Shown here: positions 1-9,243 of the stretch, piece by piece
How positions within the stretch are numbered: position 1 is the first letter of the stretch
Layout: the number at the start of each line of letters is the position of its first letter
Assembly: GCF_963675165.1 (NCBI RefSeq)
Contig: NC_087393.1
Coordinates: forward strand, 3,477,502-3,541,501
Reading direction: 5' to 3'
Length of the DNA: 64,000 nt
DNA from: Halichondria panicea
Taxonomy: Eukaryota; Porifera; Demospongiae; Suberitida; Halichondriidae
The notes under the pieces: generated by a model
Database searches by the model: none
Seen by the model: only the letters and a program-made list of their open reading frames with translations
Told to the model about the DNA's origin: nothing
Made by a program: the position numbers and the translations under genes

Positions 1-1413
1 GTGTAGAGGGCTGCAAACCAGCAGCAAAACTAGTCCGCTATTCATTTCTTCAACCAGTTAAAATACTTGGAAACTTTACGGTACTTGGCTAAAGTTAGAA
101 TAGCTTATTAAAATCATCACTCACAATTGCTGCTCAGTTTTATGTACAACAAAACTAGTTTTATGCTAGTCCACTGTATTGCTTGAATTATCACTAAAGC
201 AGACGAGACAAAGCATTTTCAAATTGAATTTCAATTGAAATTAAGGCTCTAGATAATAGTTGAACAATTTCTGATTGGATCAAACCAGAGGTTGGCATAT
301 TGATCACCATAGTTATTCAATCTGGGGCTGAAGGTATTTTCCATTTGGAGCAATAATCGAAACCAGTTTCCCTAAATTGGGCAATTAACAACCAACGGTT
401 TCCACCTATAAGCTGCAGTTAATTTCCACTTTCGAGTTGAAGTGTATAGTGGTGTATAGGTTTGTAGTGTACCGGTGTAGGTTTGTTGTAAGTTTCGATT
501 GGCTCCACCATGGATGTTCTAAGCAGATGTGTCTTGGCATCATTGTCTCAGCATTCACACACCCTGTGGTGTAGTCCACATGCAATTCATTATAATCTTG
601 TATTCAACTTGTTGAAGCAATTAAGATGACAATAATGTCACCATGCAGTGTGTAGATAGATATACATGTGTAGTGGTATACTATATTTTGAGGGTAGATT
701 GTTCTAAACTCAGGCTTTGGTAAGTGTATTCCGTTGTGTCTGACTGAGTGCATGTGAGTGTGTGAAAGTCTTGTTGGTCACTTCTTATGAGTCCTGCTAA
801 GTTAGCACTGAAGCTATTTTTGTGTGTTGTCGAGTAAGCTTATACGCATGCTAATAAATATGCTGCCGTATTAAATGTAGTCGTCCTGTTGCTTTTTATG
901 GGAGCGTTATACTGTAGCTTGCATAATTATTATATCCAGATGAGAAAACTAATAATTATTCTCTTCAACCTATTTTAATTTCAAACCACAAATTACAAGT
1001 TAGGGTATTTTTAGAATTGTGAGTGAATTGTGAGTATTTAATTTTTACGCATTGTGGTTAGACAATGACAGTGATCATGTACAATACAGACTATGTTCTA
1101 TATTTAGGGGTACATTAGCTGTACAGTCATGCATGCATCACATGGCAATGTACTAAATATTATACCACACTTACGTCACCACTAATTGATCTCATTGGTC
1201 AACAGCTGTATATATAGGATATATAAAATTATACAGCCCCATGCAGGCATGCACAGTTTTCAAGTTTTTTTCTAGTTTTTCCATTTGTTCAAGAAAGTAA
1301 GCAAAGAGAAAACAGCCATGCTTGACAGTACTAAGACTCAAAACGACGGCAGAAAGACGGAAGCTGCTCTCCAAGAAGATTCCATGGGTCCATGACCGTG
1401 GTTTAGATACATT
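1..1413. other. Intergenic, no gene recognised
   Basis: AT-rich sequence with many in-frame stops on both strands. I see no convincing coding exon, RNA gene or clear inverted-repeat element here. Short open stretches lack any family resemblance. Confidence 0.5.
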
Positions 1414-1545
1414 TTATCCAAGCTCTTCTTGCAACTCCAGTAAGAGACGTCGAATGGTCAATGCTTGGACCAACGAAGCTCTTGAGCATCTGTAGGAGTC
1501 AACGTGTTGCTCAACTAGCTCTTTGACGGCTGCAAAATCCGGCAT
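1414..1545 (-). CDS. Short 43-aa open frame, possible exon or relic
   Basis: Reading the minus strand from an ATG at 1545 gives 43 codons and a TAA stop at 1414-1416. The translation begins MPDFAAVKELVEQHVD and ends LLLELQEELG, with a helix-like, well-mixed composition unlike the surrounding AT-rich DNA. No family is recognised. It may be the last exon of a gene, a relic, or chance. No donor, acceptor or upstream exon could be tied to it. Confidence 0.15.
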   Translation of the reverse strand: MPDFAAVKELVEQHVDSYRCSRASLVQALTIRRLLLELQEELG

Positions 1546-1590
1546 AGTCTTATGGTGAGCTTTTTATTTCAAAATGGCGATACAAAATAC

Positions 1591-1944
1591 CATGTGTTGG
1601 TGTCCCAAACTGGAAGGATAAATCGACTCGATGTGTTTTATCAACTCGATTTATCGACTTCTTCTGGTAAGGATCGACTCGATGTGCGAATCGAGATCGA
1701 TCTGATGGTAGGATTAGCCTCGATTCCAGGCTGCCCTCTAAACTAGCTTTGTTCTTCCCAGCGGCCTGGAATCGAGGCTAATCCTACCAATTCGCCATCG
1801 AGTTGATCCTTACCAAAGAAGTCGGTCGGACCTCCTCTGCTGCCAGATGAAGTCAATAAAATCGAGTTGATAAAACACATCGAGTTGATCCTACCAATAA
1901 AATCGAGTTGATACAACACATCGAGTCGAGGACACCAACACATG
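1591..1944. mobile_element. Palindromic element (MITE-like), about 354 bp
   Basis: The ends are perfect inverted repeats: CATGTGTTGGTGTCC on the left and its reverse complement on the right. Much of each arm is complementary and built from short iterations around ATCGACTCGATGTG and TCGAGTTGAT. The centre (about 1714-1790) is a second hairpin of the TAGCCTCGA...TCGAGGCTA type seen at 12300 and 43357. A partial CAGAGGAGG-family end lies at about 1823-1845. It is best read as a composite of nested hairpin elements, with no coding capacity. Confidence 0.65.
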
Positions 1945-2760
1945 CTAGGGGAGTCCTTTTATAGTGCTGTGGTATAAGTCAGATATTCCACACCTACTCG
2001 GAGGATATGCACCCCATATATCCTCCTTTTAGGTGTGATATATCGTCTTGTACATAACTAAACTTACAGATTAGGAGCACACAATGATTGTATACAGCAA
2101 TCAATATGTTCTAATTTACATAGGATATTGTAGATCTATAGGCCAATTTCCTTTATCACGTCCTGCATTATACGTAAATCACAAAGATATTGTTTATTGA
2201 TCATAAGGAACGTTAACTGCTAAATTGAAAGTCATAATTAGTTAATCAATCACTAGCTAGTCTATATAATTATTACAAGCATACTAATGAGGTTTCTCAA
2301 GAGGTCGACTGACCTTAACTTTAGTGAGACCTCGTTTGATCACAACCATGCACTGGCAATGCCACATCTCTCTTTGACTTGAGAGAAACGTGGACATTAC
2401 ATACAGAGTATGTTGCTACACAGTAGTTTGACAGGTGTAATTCGTCAGAAGCTTATACGGTCATGTAATAGACAAATTTCTTGTTTGTCCTATCCAGAAC
2501 AGGCTATACTATATATTATATTGTTGCTAAAAATTGATGTTAGTTTGTTTTGTTACCGGGGCTGTGATTATACGATTAGTTTTTCATTATTAGGAAAGTG
2601 CTTTCATCCTCTTAAAATTTACCGTATTTGTTGCATTTTGAGTGGGCAGATCAAAGGAAACACTGTGCCACTATCTGCCATATGGCACAGGTCAAGCCTT
2701 GAACTGTGCCACTGGCATAGTATGGCTGAAGTTACCTAGATACTGGCATAGTATGGCTGA
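1945..2760. other. Spacer with a hairpin and a 31-bp tandem duplication
   Basis: About 1985-2045 forms a hairpin (ATTCCACACCTA with TAGGTGTGATAT). At 2711-2769 the unit starting ACTGGCATAGTATGGCTGAA occurs twice in tandem. If the membrane protein gene downstream is complete, its missing 5' exons should lie here or further left, but I could not recognise beta-helix coding repeats in any frame. Confidence 0.45.
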
Positions 2761-2823
2761 AGTTACCTAATATACTATTATACAATTGAAGAAAGAGAAT
2801 TTTTTGAGGGTCGTGATTGTTTC

Positions 2824-4956
2824 ATGACATATGGGGGGAATTTTAGCTATCCAATTGATCGAAGGAACCTAACATTTAGTTTCAACAACAATACAGCAGC
2901 GATTGCTGGATCAGCAATGTATGCCTCATCATTCCACTCTTGTTTCTATGCTTTTAGTGGTAAATTAAGAAAAGGACAAAAAATCCAAGAGTTTCTTAAT
3001 AAGATAGGCAACTTTTCCTTTGATGGAGTATATAATGTGTCTGACATACACAATTTTGTATTGTCTACAACCGGTCATGCTTTTCTTCCAACTAATCTAA
3101 AAACATTGTATGCTATCCCTGGAAAAAAAGTTGCTGTACCATTAACTTTGAAAGATGAGCTTAACCAGACAGTTCGTACTGAATTTTTTGTGAGAGTAGA
3201 TGGCAATCAAGTGTCTCTGAATGAAAGTCATTACACTATCAACAAAACTGTAACACTGTTTGGCAGTGAAAACCAAACGGGAAAATTAACAGTAACATCC
3301 ATTAGTCCTTACCGAAGAATCGAACATTTTTTTGATGTTCAGCTCCAGCCATGTCCTCCAGGCTATTACTCTCATGATGGTTCCTGCTCTTGTTCCTCTG
3401 AAAACAAGTTACAAGCTCTTCCTGGGATATCACAATGTAATCGAAACTTCACAGCACACCTGACAAATGGATATTGGGTTGGTTATCACAACCATAATAC
3501 TAGCACATTATACACAGGACCATGTCCTTTTCAATTCTGTACATCAACAATATCAGAGAAATCACTACCCCATTCAAATGCACAGCTATCACAATTTGTG
3601 TGTGAAAAAAATCGACAAGACACACTGTGTGGTCAATGTAAGGAAAACAGTTCAATATACTTTCATTCCTATAGCTTTCAATGTAAGGAAGACAAGCACT
3701 GCTCGTATGGTGTGATCTTTTTCTTAATATCCGAAATTCTACCAGTATTCATTTTAATCACATTTATCGTTGTCTTTGATGTGAGCTTTTCATCCGGTAG
3801 CAAAAATGGCTTCATATTTTTTAGCCAATGTATTCGTATTTTGCCATTAAATTGGTCAGAAATTGTTAAATTGAGAAAAGTATACCATTATTTCCAAACA
3901 GGCTACAGCATATTTTATGGTATATTTAATTTCGAAGTTTCTTCAGCGGAGGCGATGTCTTTCTGCCTCTTTAAGGGTGCCACTGTAATGGACGTTCTGG
4001 TTTTTAAGTACATCACTGCTGTCTTTGCTTTTACATTGGTCATACTTGTTACTGTTTGCATGAATCACTGCTCGTGCTGTAACAGATTGTGCAAGGCAAT
4101 GAAAAGACGGGTCTCAACAAATGTGTCTGTTTTGCATGGACTCTCTGCTTGCCTTGTTATTTGCTATACAGAATTAGTACGTGTATCCTTTTTTATATTA
4201 CGAAGAGCCAAACTAACAGGAGCTGAAGGTGTTCTTGGCCCTAAAGTGACGTTCTATGGTGGGCTGGAGTACTTAGGACCGGAGCATTTACGATTTGCAA
4301 TCCCTGCAATTTTCATTTTAGCAACAGTTGTTTCCTTTCCTTCCATTTTGCTCCTTGTCTACCCTTCTGGACTGAAGATCCTGGAGTTTTGTAAGCTGAG
4401 CGAGCATCGCTTTGTAATATTCACCCTTAGGTGCACTCGAATAAATAAACTATTGCCCATGTTTGACGTTTTTCAAGGTGGTTTCAAAGATAATTATCGT
4501 TCTTTTTCTGGACTATACTTCCTCTATCGTGTCGTTCTGTTATTGCCATATCTCTTTTACCAGAATATATTCGGGTATGTGATTCTACTGGAATTATTTC
4601 TTTTACTAATGCTTTACATTCATTGCATTTTCCAGCCCTACAAGCTGCGGAAGCACAACATTTTTGATAGTCTTCTTTTTGGCAATTTGGCTATGATAAA
4701 CGGACTGTCTATTTTGGTACTACAAACAGTACAAGACAGTCAAGCTACAACCTCAATTCAGGTTATACTGCATATTCAACTAGTACTTTTATACATTCCC
4801 ATCGTTGCAGTCATTGGAATGCTGCTCAAGAAATTGTTTGGATATGTAAAACGTTTGCTGAAGAAGTTAAACACAGATACTAGACTAGATCGAGTAGATC
4901 GAAGCAATTATGAATTCATCGAAGGTTTAGACGATAGAGATAGAACACTAAATTAA
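2824..4956 (+). CDS. Multi-pass membrane protein with beta-helix-like and Cys-rich ectodomain (5' incomplete)
   Basis: One open exon of 710 codons from the first ATG. The same frame is open upstream to 2761, so coding probably starts earlier, with a possible acceptor near 2791. Residues 15-45 (NNNTAAIAGSAMYAS) resemble the last turns of a parallel beta-helix. Then come a beta-rich N-glycosylated part (about 85-175), a Cys-rich block (177-293, starting CPPGYYSHDG), and about eight membrane helices (near 295-320, 392-412, 438-458, 490-514, two in 562-604, 612-635, 645-668). The cytoplasmic tail is short. From memory this matches uncharacterised sponge membrane proteins with N-terminal pectin-lyase-like repeats. 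The function is unknown. The product is either a 5' exon-lacking model or a truncated copy. Confidence 0.7.
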   Translation: MTYGGNFSYPIDRRNLTFSFNNNTAAIAGSAMYASSFHSCFYAFSGKLRKGQKIQEFLNKIGNFSFDGVYNVSDIHNFVLSTTGHAFLPTNLKTLYAIPGKKVAVPLTLKDELNQTVRTEFFVRVDGNQVSLNESHYTINKTVTLFGSENQTGKLTVTSISPYRRIEHFFDVQLQPCPPGYYSHDGSCSCSSENKLQALPGISQCNRNFTAHLTNGYWVGYHNHNTSTLYTGPCPFQFCTSTISEKSLPHSNAQLSQFVCEKNRQDTLCGQCKENSSIYFHSYSFQCKEDKHCSYGVIFFLISEILPVFILITFIVVFDVSFSSGSKNGFIFFSQCIRILPLNWSEIVKLRKVYHYFQTGYSIFYGIFNFEVSSAEAMSFCLFKGATVMDVLVFKYITAVFAFTLVILVTVCMNHCSCCNRLCKAMKRRVSTNVSVLHGLSACLVICYTELVRVSFFILRRAKLTGAEGVLGPKVTFYGGLEYLGPEHLRFAIPAIFILATVVSFPSILLLVYPSGLKILEFCKLSEHRFVIFTLRCTRINKLLPMFDVFQGGFKDNYRSFSGLYFLYRVVLLLPYLFYQNIFGYVILLELFLLLMLYIHCIFQPYKLRKHNIFDSLLFGNLAMINGLSILVLQTVQDSQATTSIQVILHIQLVLLYIPIVAVIGMLLKKLFGYVKRLLKKLNTDTRLDRVDRSNYEFIEGLDDRDRTLN

Positions 4957-5584
4957 GACTTGAGTTTTCAAAATAATATCACTATTTTTCACTAAATCGT
5001 TTTTGTAATTGTATACTATATCCAATACCAACAAGTTATAATTATATAGTAACTATTCCACAATTTTGTATATAGGTTATTACTCATGCAGAGGAATGTA
5101 CAGGGCAATAATAGTGCAGCATGAAGACATGACGTTATGTCCTAGTTCTGATAATTATAGCCTCGGTTATAATGAGATTTATTCATTCCGAAAAAGCTAA
5201 TTTAATACCGTAAATAACGAGAATATAGTTCCCTATAAAGGCAATACAACCTCCGGGCGGTGGGTGGTGCTTTAGGTATAAAGCACCACATCCTATGTAA
5301 TATCAATATCATATAGGCATGCATGTATACTGTACACACTCCTTTGATGTCTGACCACAACGAGCACTGTACACTTGTCACCGAGACGACTTCGGTCAAC
5401 GTAATTGTTGATGTTATATCACAACCAAAAACAAGTTTGTCAGCAAATTAAGTGGCTCATAATAGCAAGACTTAATCATGCACTGATGTGAGTGTTTTAA
5501 AAACAGCTTATTGTATCACTATTGGGATGTGTAGTTTCACACATTTTGTTTACTGATGACAATAGCCAATTGGAGTGCTATACT
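4957..5584. other. Spacer, no gene seen
   Basis: AT-rich 3' flank of the membrane protein gene. No coding exon or clear element recognised. Confidence 0.45.
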
Positions 5585-5763
5585 GTAGAATGATTGTGGA
5601 GGATGATATAGCATTTAATGAAGCGTAGAATAATTGTGGAGGACGATATAGCACTTAATGAAGCGTAGAATAATTGTGGAGAGACGATATAGCACTTAAT
5701 GAAGCGTAGAATAATTGTGGAGGACGATATAACACTTTATGAAGTGTAAAAAAATGTGGAGGA
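5585..5763. repeat. Minisatellite, about 40-bp unit, 4-5 copies
   Basis: The unit GTAGAATAATTGTGGAGGAC + GATATAGCACTTAATGAAGC repeats head to tail with small changes. Only one degenerate unit is present at the matching place of the second duplication copy (about 10045-10075), so the array expanded or contracted after the duplication. Confidence 0.85.
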
Positions 5764-5884
5764 TCCTCTGTTGATTAGAGCACCTTAGGGCAACTCAGCA
5801 GTTAATTCAGTACTGTACACACATTTTTCACATAAGTTCAATCTGCAGGTGCCCAAATTTACAGTGTTGTGCATACTTTTACAC

Positions 5885-5997
5885 CAGAGGAGGTACGACA
5901 GGCGCGGTGCAGCTCAAGCATTTAGCCTTTGATTGAGCAATAATTATCCTCCCACATTGTATGTTTTTGCTGTACCGCGCCTGTCGGACCTCCTCTG
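5885..5997. mobile_element. MITE, CAGAGGAGG family, 9-bp TSD
   Basis: Terminal inverted repeats CAGAGGAGGTACGACAGGCG and CGCCTGTCGGACCTCCTCTG bound a 113-bp hairpin. CTTTTACAC occurs directly on both sides (5876-5884 and 5998-6006). The paralogous block has the uninterrupted site GCTTTTACACATTC near 10168, which confirms the borders. A 9-bp duplication is typical of Mutator-like elements; the superfamily is inferred. Confidence 0.9.
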
Positions 5998-6107
5998 CTT
6001 TTACACATTCAGAGGCAAATCTTTGTAGCGTGTAGCTCAAGAATTTGTCCAGAGGAATGACAATTCTTAATTGGATGCTCTGACTTTTTCATTTCTTGAA
6101 AGTAGCT

Positions 6108-6761
6108 ACCGTATAGCTGGTAATTTCAGGGGGGTGGGAGAAAATATTTGTGGTTGGAGCTCTGACCACGAATATTTACCCACAAATGAATCTGCAGTGC
6201 AAGCATAGATAGAAGAGAAGAGGGATTGGTGACTCAAGTACCCTCTAGCGACATCCACTTTACATGCGATTTAATCGAGGCTGTGTCAATAAGATGGGCG
6301 TAGTCCGGCTAGCCAAGCTAATGGCCTATTTCTACACACAGTGCATAATATACATGTACCACAAGCAAATATGCTCAGTCAGTGCTGCAACTTACTATAA
6401 GGTCTAACCAGCCGCTTACACGTTTTAGCAATACAAGACTATAAATAGCAGCTGTACACTTATAACTTTACTGGAATGTCCCTTTTTACTGCATGTTATA
6501 AATTACTGAAAAAGATTATGTCTCGAGGAAACTTTCTTATTTTGAGCGAGTTACCCGGCAAAATAGCCTCGTTTATATAAGGCGTAACGCGGATAGTTTT
6601 TAAGGTTTTACTGCAGATTAAATGTAAAATGATAACGTAAACTGCTTCTGTTACCAATCCGTCTTACTCTTCTATATATGGTACAAGCAGCAAACACGAA
6701 AAAAATCCACTAAATATTGCTCAACCACGAATGTTTTTCCCCCCCGAATTACCGGCTATAT
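6108..6761. mobile_element. MITE-like element, ACCGTATAGCNGGTAATTT family
   Basis: Left end ACCGTATAGCTGGTAATTTC with a G-rich stretch; right end CCCCCCGAATTACCGGCTATA as an inverted counterpart. The subterminal parts are also complementary (ACCACGAATATTTACC against the right side). No coding capacity. Related copies lie at 14449, 44719 and, with a variant terminus, 58204. The duplicated block at about 10.2 kb lacks it. Confidence 0.7.
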
Positions 6762-7117
6762 GATTTCAATAAGAATCCTATATTATGGTTATGTATACCT
6801 GGCATTGCTGTATAAAATTGAACACCATGCACTCACACCAATATTTGCAAGCACCCCCATGCTCATGATTTGAATGCTTTCTAAGTTCCTACTACATGTA
6901 GTGAATCATGTTGGTCTTGAGAGGGTGCACTGGGCTGGGCCACTGGCACTTAGTATGCACACCGCAATAAACATCAAATGAGGAATTTCAAGTCATTAAC
7001 CAGCTATATACATTTTTGTAGCTATACAAGATACATACATAACTATAATTATTACTGTCTGTAGAACTAAAACTGTCATTATGGAGTTCACAAAACAAAT
7101 CATCACGAGATGTGTTT

Positions 7118-7981
7118 TCAAAGAAGCAGAATCAACATCACCAGACCAACAAGGAGAGAGAGAACTGGCCTCACCACAGCCTGAGAGTTTGTCCTCACCA
7201 CACGACCAGCAATATCCTGTGGCAGCCTAAAGTTGGGGCCAAGTAACTGTCCAGTACTCTCGCACTGAATTTGTCGCAACTGCTCTAGATAGGCCCCAGG
7301 TACGGTGATCCTCTCCTTCATCACAAACCAGTTCACGATTTCGGAGCAGGGTGGACTAGTGAAGGAGCCTTCGTAAGTGAAGTAGTCTCGATTTGTTGGA
7401 AGAAGCTGGTCGATACGAAACCCTACGACTGAGCTCTCATTGGCGACAATTATTTTGGAGGCATTCAGCTGCAGCCAGGGACCGGTTAGTTCCATGTCTT
7501 CATCAACATCGGCTATCACCGCGATCACACCCAGATAATCTCCCACCATTTCGGTTTCGTTTTGCTTCCTCTGCACAAAGTGAATCTCGAGCTCTCCTGC
7601 ATCAGAGTCCACCTGATGCTCGGACCCCTCTCCCGTCTGGCTGCCCCAGTGAAAGTGGAACTGCAAGAAATCGTAGGTACCGAGATGATTCCTAGTCGTG
7701 GCCTGTGAGTTATCAGGGGTGAAACGCACGTTGATTCCCTCATTGGAGAAGGTCCCGTCGTACTCAATGTCAAACCCTGTCATCTCCAGAGGAATCAGGC
7801 TCTCGTCAAACTGGACGTCTGCAGTGATGATGTCTATAGGAGACTGTCGCATTGTGTTCCCTGTGACACATATATTAGGCCACTGGTCTTGCATAGAGTA
7901 GGACCACTCCTTTTCCAAGGCAAGAGCAGAGTTGAGCAAGAGTGCTATAATTGTTGCTGAAGAGAACGAAAAGGCAATCAT
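7118..7981 (-). CDS. Secreted/GPI-anchored alpha-carbonic anhydrase, copy A
   Basis: Interconverts CO2 and bicarbonate, probably at the cell surface. It is a single exon of 287 codons starting at the ATG at 7981; the frame extends 3 codons further only through a GTG. Residues 1-22 form a signal peptide (cleavage after SALA). Zinc ligands are visible as FHFHWG (H109, H111) and ELEIHF (H134), with Glu121, Thr208 in TSPPC, and a likely Cys38-Cys212 disulfide as in extracellular members. The C-terminus is hydrophobic (LVGLVMLILLL) after TNSQ, which suggests a GPI anchor. The proton-shuttle His64 region (NGHAFNV in vertebrate enzymes) reads NEGINV, so that histidine is missing. Copy B lies 2.6 kb away, same strand. 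Biomineral or pH roles are inference. Confidence 0.93.
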   Translation of the reverse strand: MIAFSFSSATIIALLLNSALALEKEWSYSMQDQWPNICVTGNTMRQSPIDIITADVQFDESLIPLEMTGFDIEYDGTFSNEGINVRFTPDNSQATTRNHLGTYDFLQFHFHWGSQTGEGSEHQVDSDAGELEIHFVQRKQNETEMVGDYLGVIAVIADVDEDMELTGPWLQLNASKIIVANESSVVGFRIDQLLPTNRDYFTYEGSFTSPPCSEIVNWFVMKERITVPGAYLEQLRQIQCESTGQLLGPNFRLPQDIAGRVVRTNSQAVVRPVLSLLVGLVMLILLL

Positions 7982-8458
7982 GATCTCCACTGTTGTACTG
8001 CTGTAAGTCTCACTAAATTCTGCACTATTTTTCAGTCAGCTAGCTAACTATAATAATGTTAGCTTGCTGATAATTATTCCCGAGAGTATACAGTCATCTA
8101 TTAAAGCAATACACAAATGCGCTGTTATCTGATACGACATACCATAGATTCCTTTAAAACACCCACATCTATACAATTACAACCACATACAACTGCACTC
8201 AAAACAGTGTGATTTCTGATTGTAGCCCGCCTACCTAGCTTCTCAGAAATTGATAACACTGCAGCAGAGGAGGTCAAAGGAGGTCCGACATGTGTGCACG
8301 AATCACTACAAATTCATGCATTGATGTCATTGCGATAACGTGATAACGTCCAGCTGGCCAAATGCATGCATGTCGAGTCTCTAAGAGGCGGTCAGAGGAG
8401 GTACAACATGCAGGATCATTAGGCTTGATTGAAAACTTTCCATTCACGTGTAGGCACT

Positions 8459-9243
8459 AGTATCATCATGATTAGCCTGCACATTCCTAATATGTAAAGA
8501 TCAGTCATCACCCCACCAGCGAAAAATTGCTACGATTGGCCGGGAAAAACTAACAGCGAAAAAAGTACATGTTAATTAATAACGGATTGGAGTTATGTTC
8601 TCGTCTGATTTCTTGTTTCCACGCTTTTTGGTGTTTCCCCCGGCCAATCATAGCAATGTTTTTCTAGTCGTATTTTAGCATCGATCCCAGGCCGAGTTTT
8701 CGCTTAAAGGGAAGGTACTATGAAAAAAATAAAACTTAATTTTTTCATGGTACCTTCCCTTATAACGGTTTAATAGGGGAACAACTTGGCCTGGTACTAT
8801 AGTTGTCTGCGAATGCGTCAGATTCTGACAAATGTATAATTATTCTCGTTCACTTATTCTCGTTCACTTTCGTGACATTTATATTCGTGTACTATCGTGT
8901 ACTAGCAGTCAGTATCCCGTTTAGAATCGATTGGAATGGCTCTTAGCTGAAGCTTTTATCTCTTAGAAAACATTCATTCTAAACAGAACAAGTGAAGAGG
9001 CTATAAAGCTTTGTCAAGCCAGATATTTTGTGTTGCTATCATTTTTGTTTGGCAAGATCTAGATCCACCATTGATATATCTTATGGTGGATCAAGTGAAG
9101 AGTGTGAGTTAGAGGACTTAGTGCTGCCATCATCAGCTTGAACAGAAGGGATTGAATGACAGTGACACCGTCACACTATAATACAAGGAATTTAATATGT
9201 ACATGCACGTATTATAGAATGTCTACTTCTCTGCACAGGAGCA
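8459..9243. other. Spacer with hairpin elements
   Basis: About 8533-8650 is bounded by ATTGGCCGGGAAAAAC and GTTTCCCCCGGCCAAT as inverted repeats. About 8685-8800 is a hairpin with CCAGGCCGAG at one end, GGCCTGG at the other, and the internal palindrome AAGGGAAGGTAC/GTACCTTCCCTT. No coding sequence is recognised. Confidence 0.5.

Larger units (their letters stand above)
5735..8458. repeat. Segmental duplication, copy 1 (carries carbonic anhydrase A)
   Basis: Homologous in the same order to 10040-12131: a flank with GTTGATTAGAGCACC, the carbonic anhydrase gene and its promoter, and a 3' flank ending TTCACGTGTAGGC. Copy 1 is longer because it contains the elements at 5885 and 6108 that copy 2 lacks. 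The coding parts are almost identical, so the duplication is recent or homogenised by gene conversion. Confidence 0.85.

Noticed and set aside
2410..2739. 109-codon frame upstream of the membrane protein as its 5' exon
   Set aside because: Composition is not beta-helix-like, it includes a tandem-duplicated noncoding unit, and no donor in suitable phase was found.
5585..5763. CRISPR-like array
   Set aside because: Direct repeats are contiguous without unique spacers, in a eukaryotic context; it is a minisatellite.
7393..7901. Plus-strand frames opposite carbonic anhydrase copy A (and the matching ones at 11181-11384)
   Set aside because: Antisense shadows of a strongly supported enzyme gene; no family likeness.
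7982..7990. Three-residue longer N-terminus for carbonic anhydrase A
   Set aside because: It would start with GTG. The ATG at 7981 matches the start of copy B and the signal peptide.
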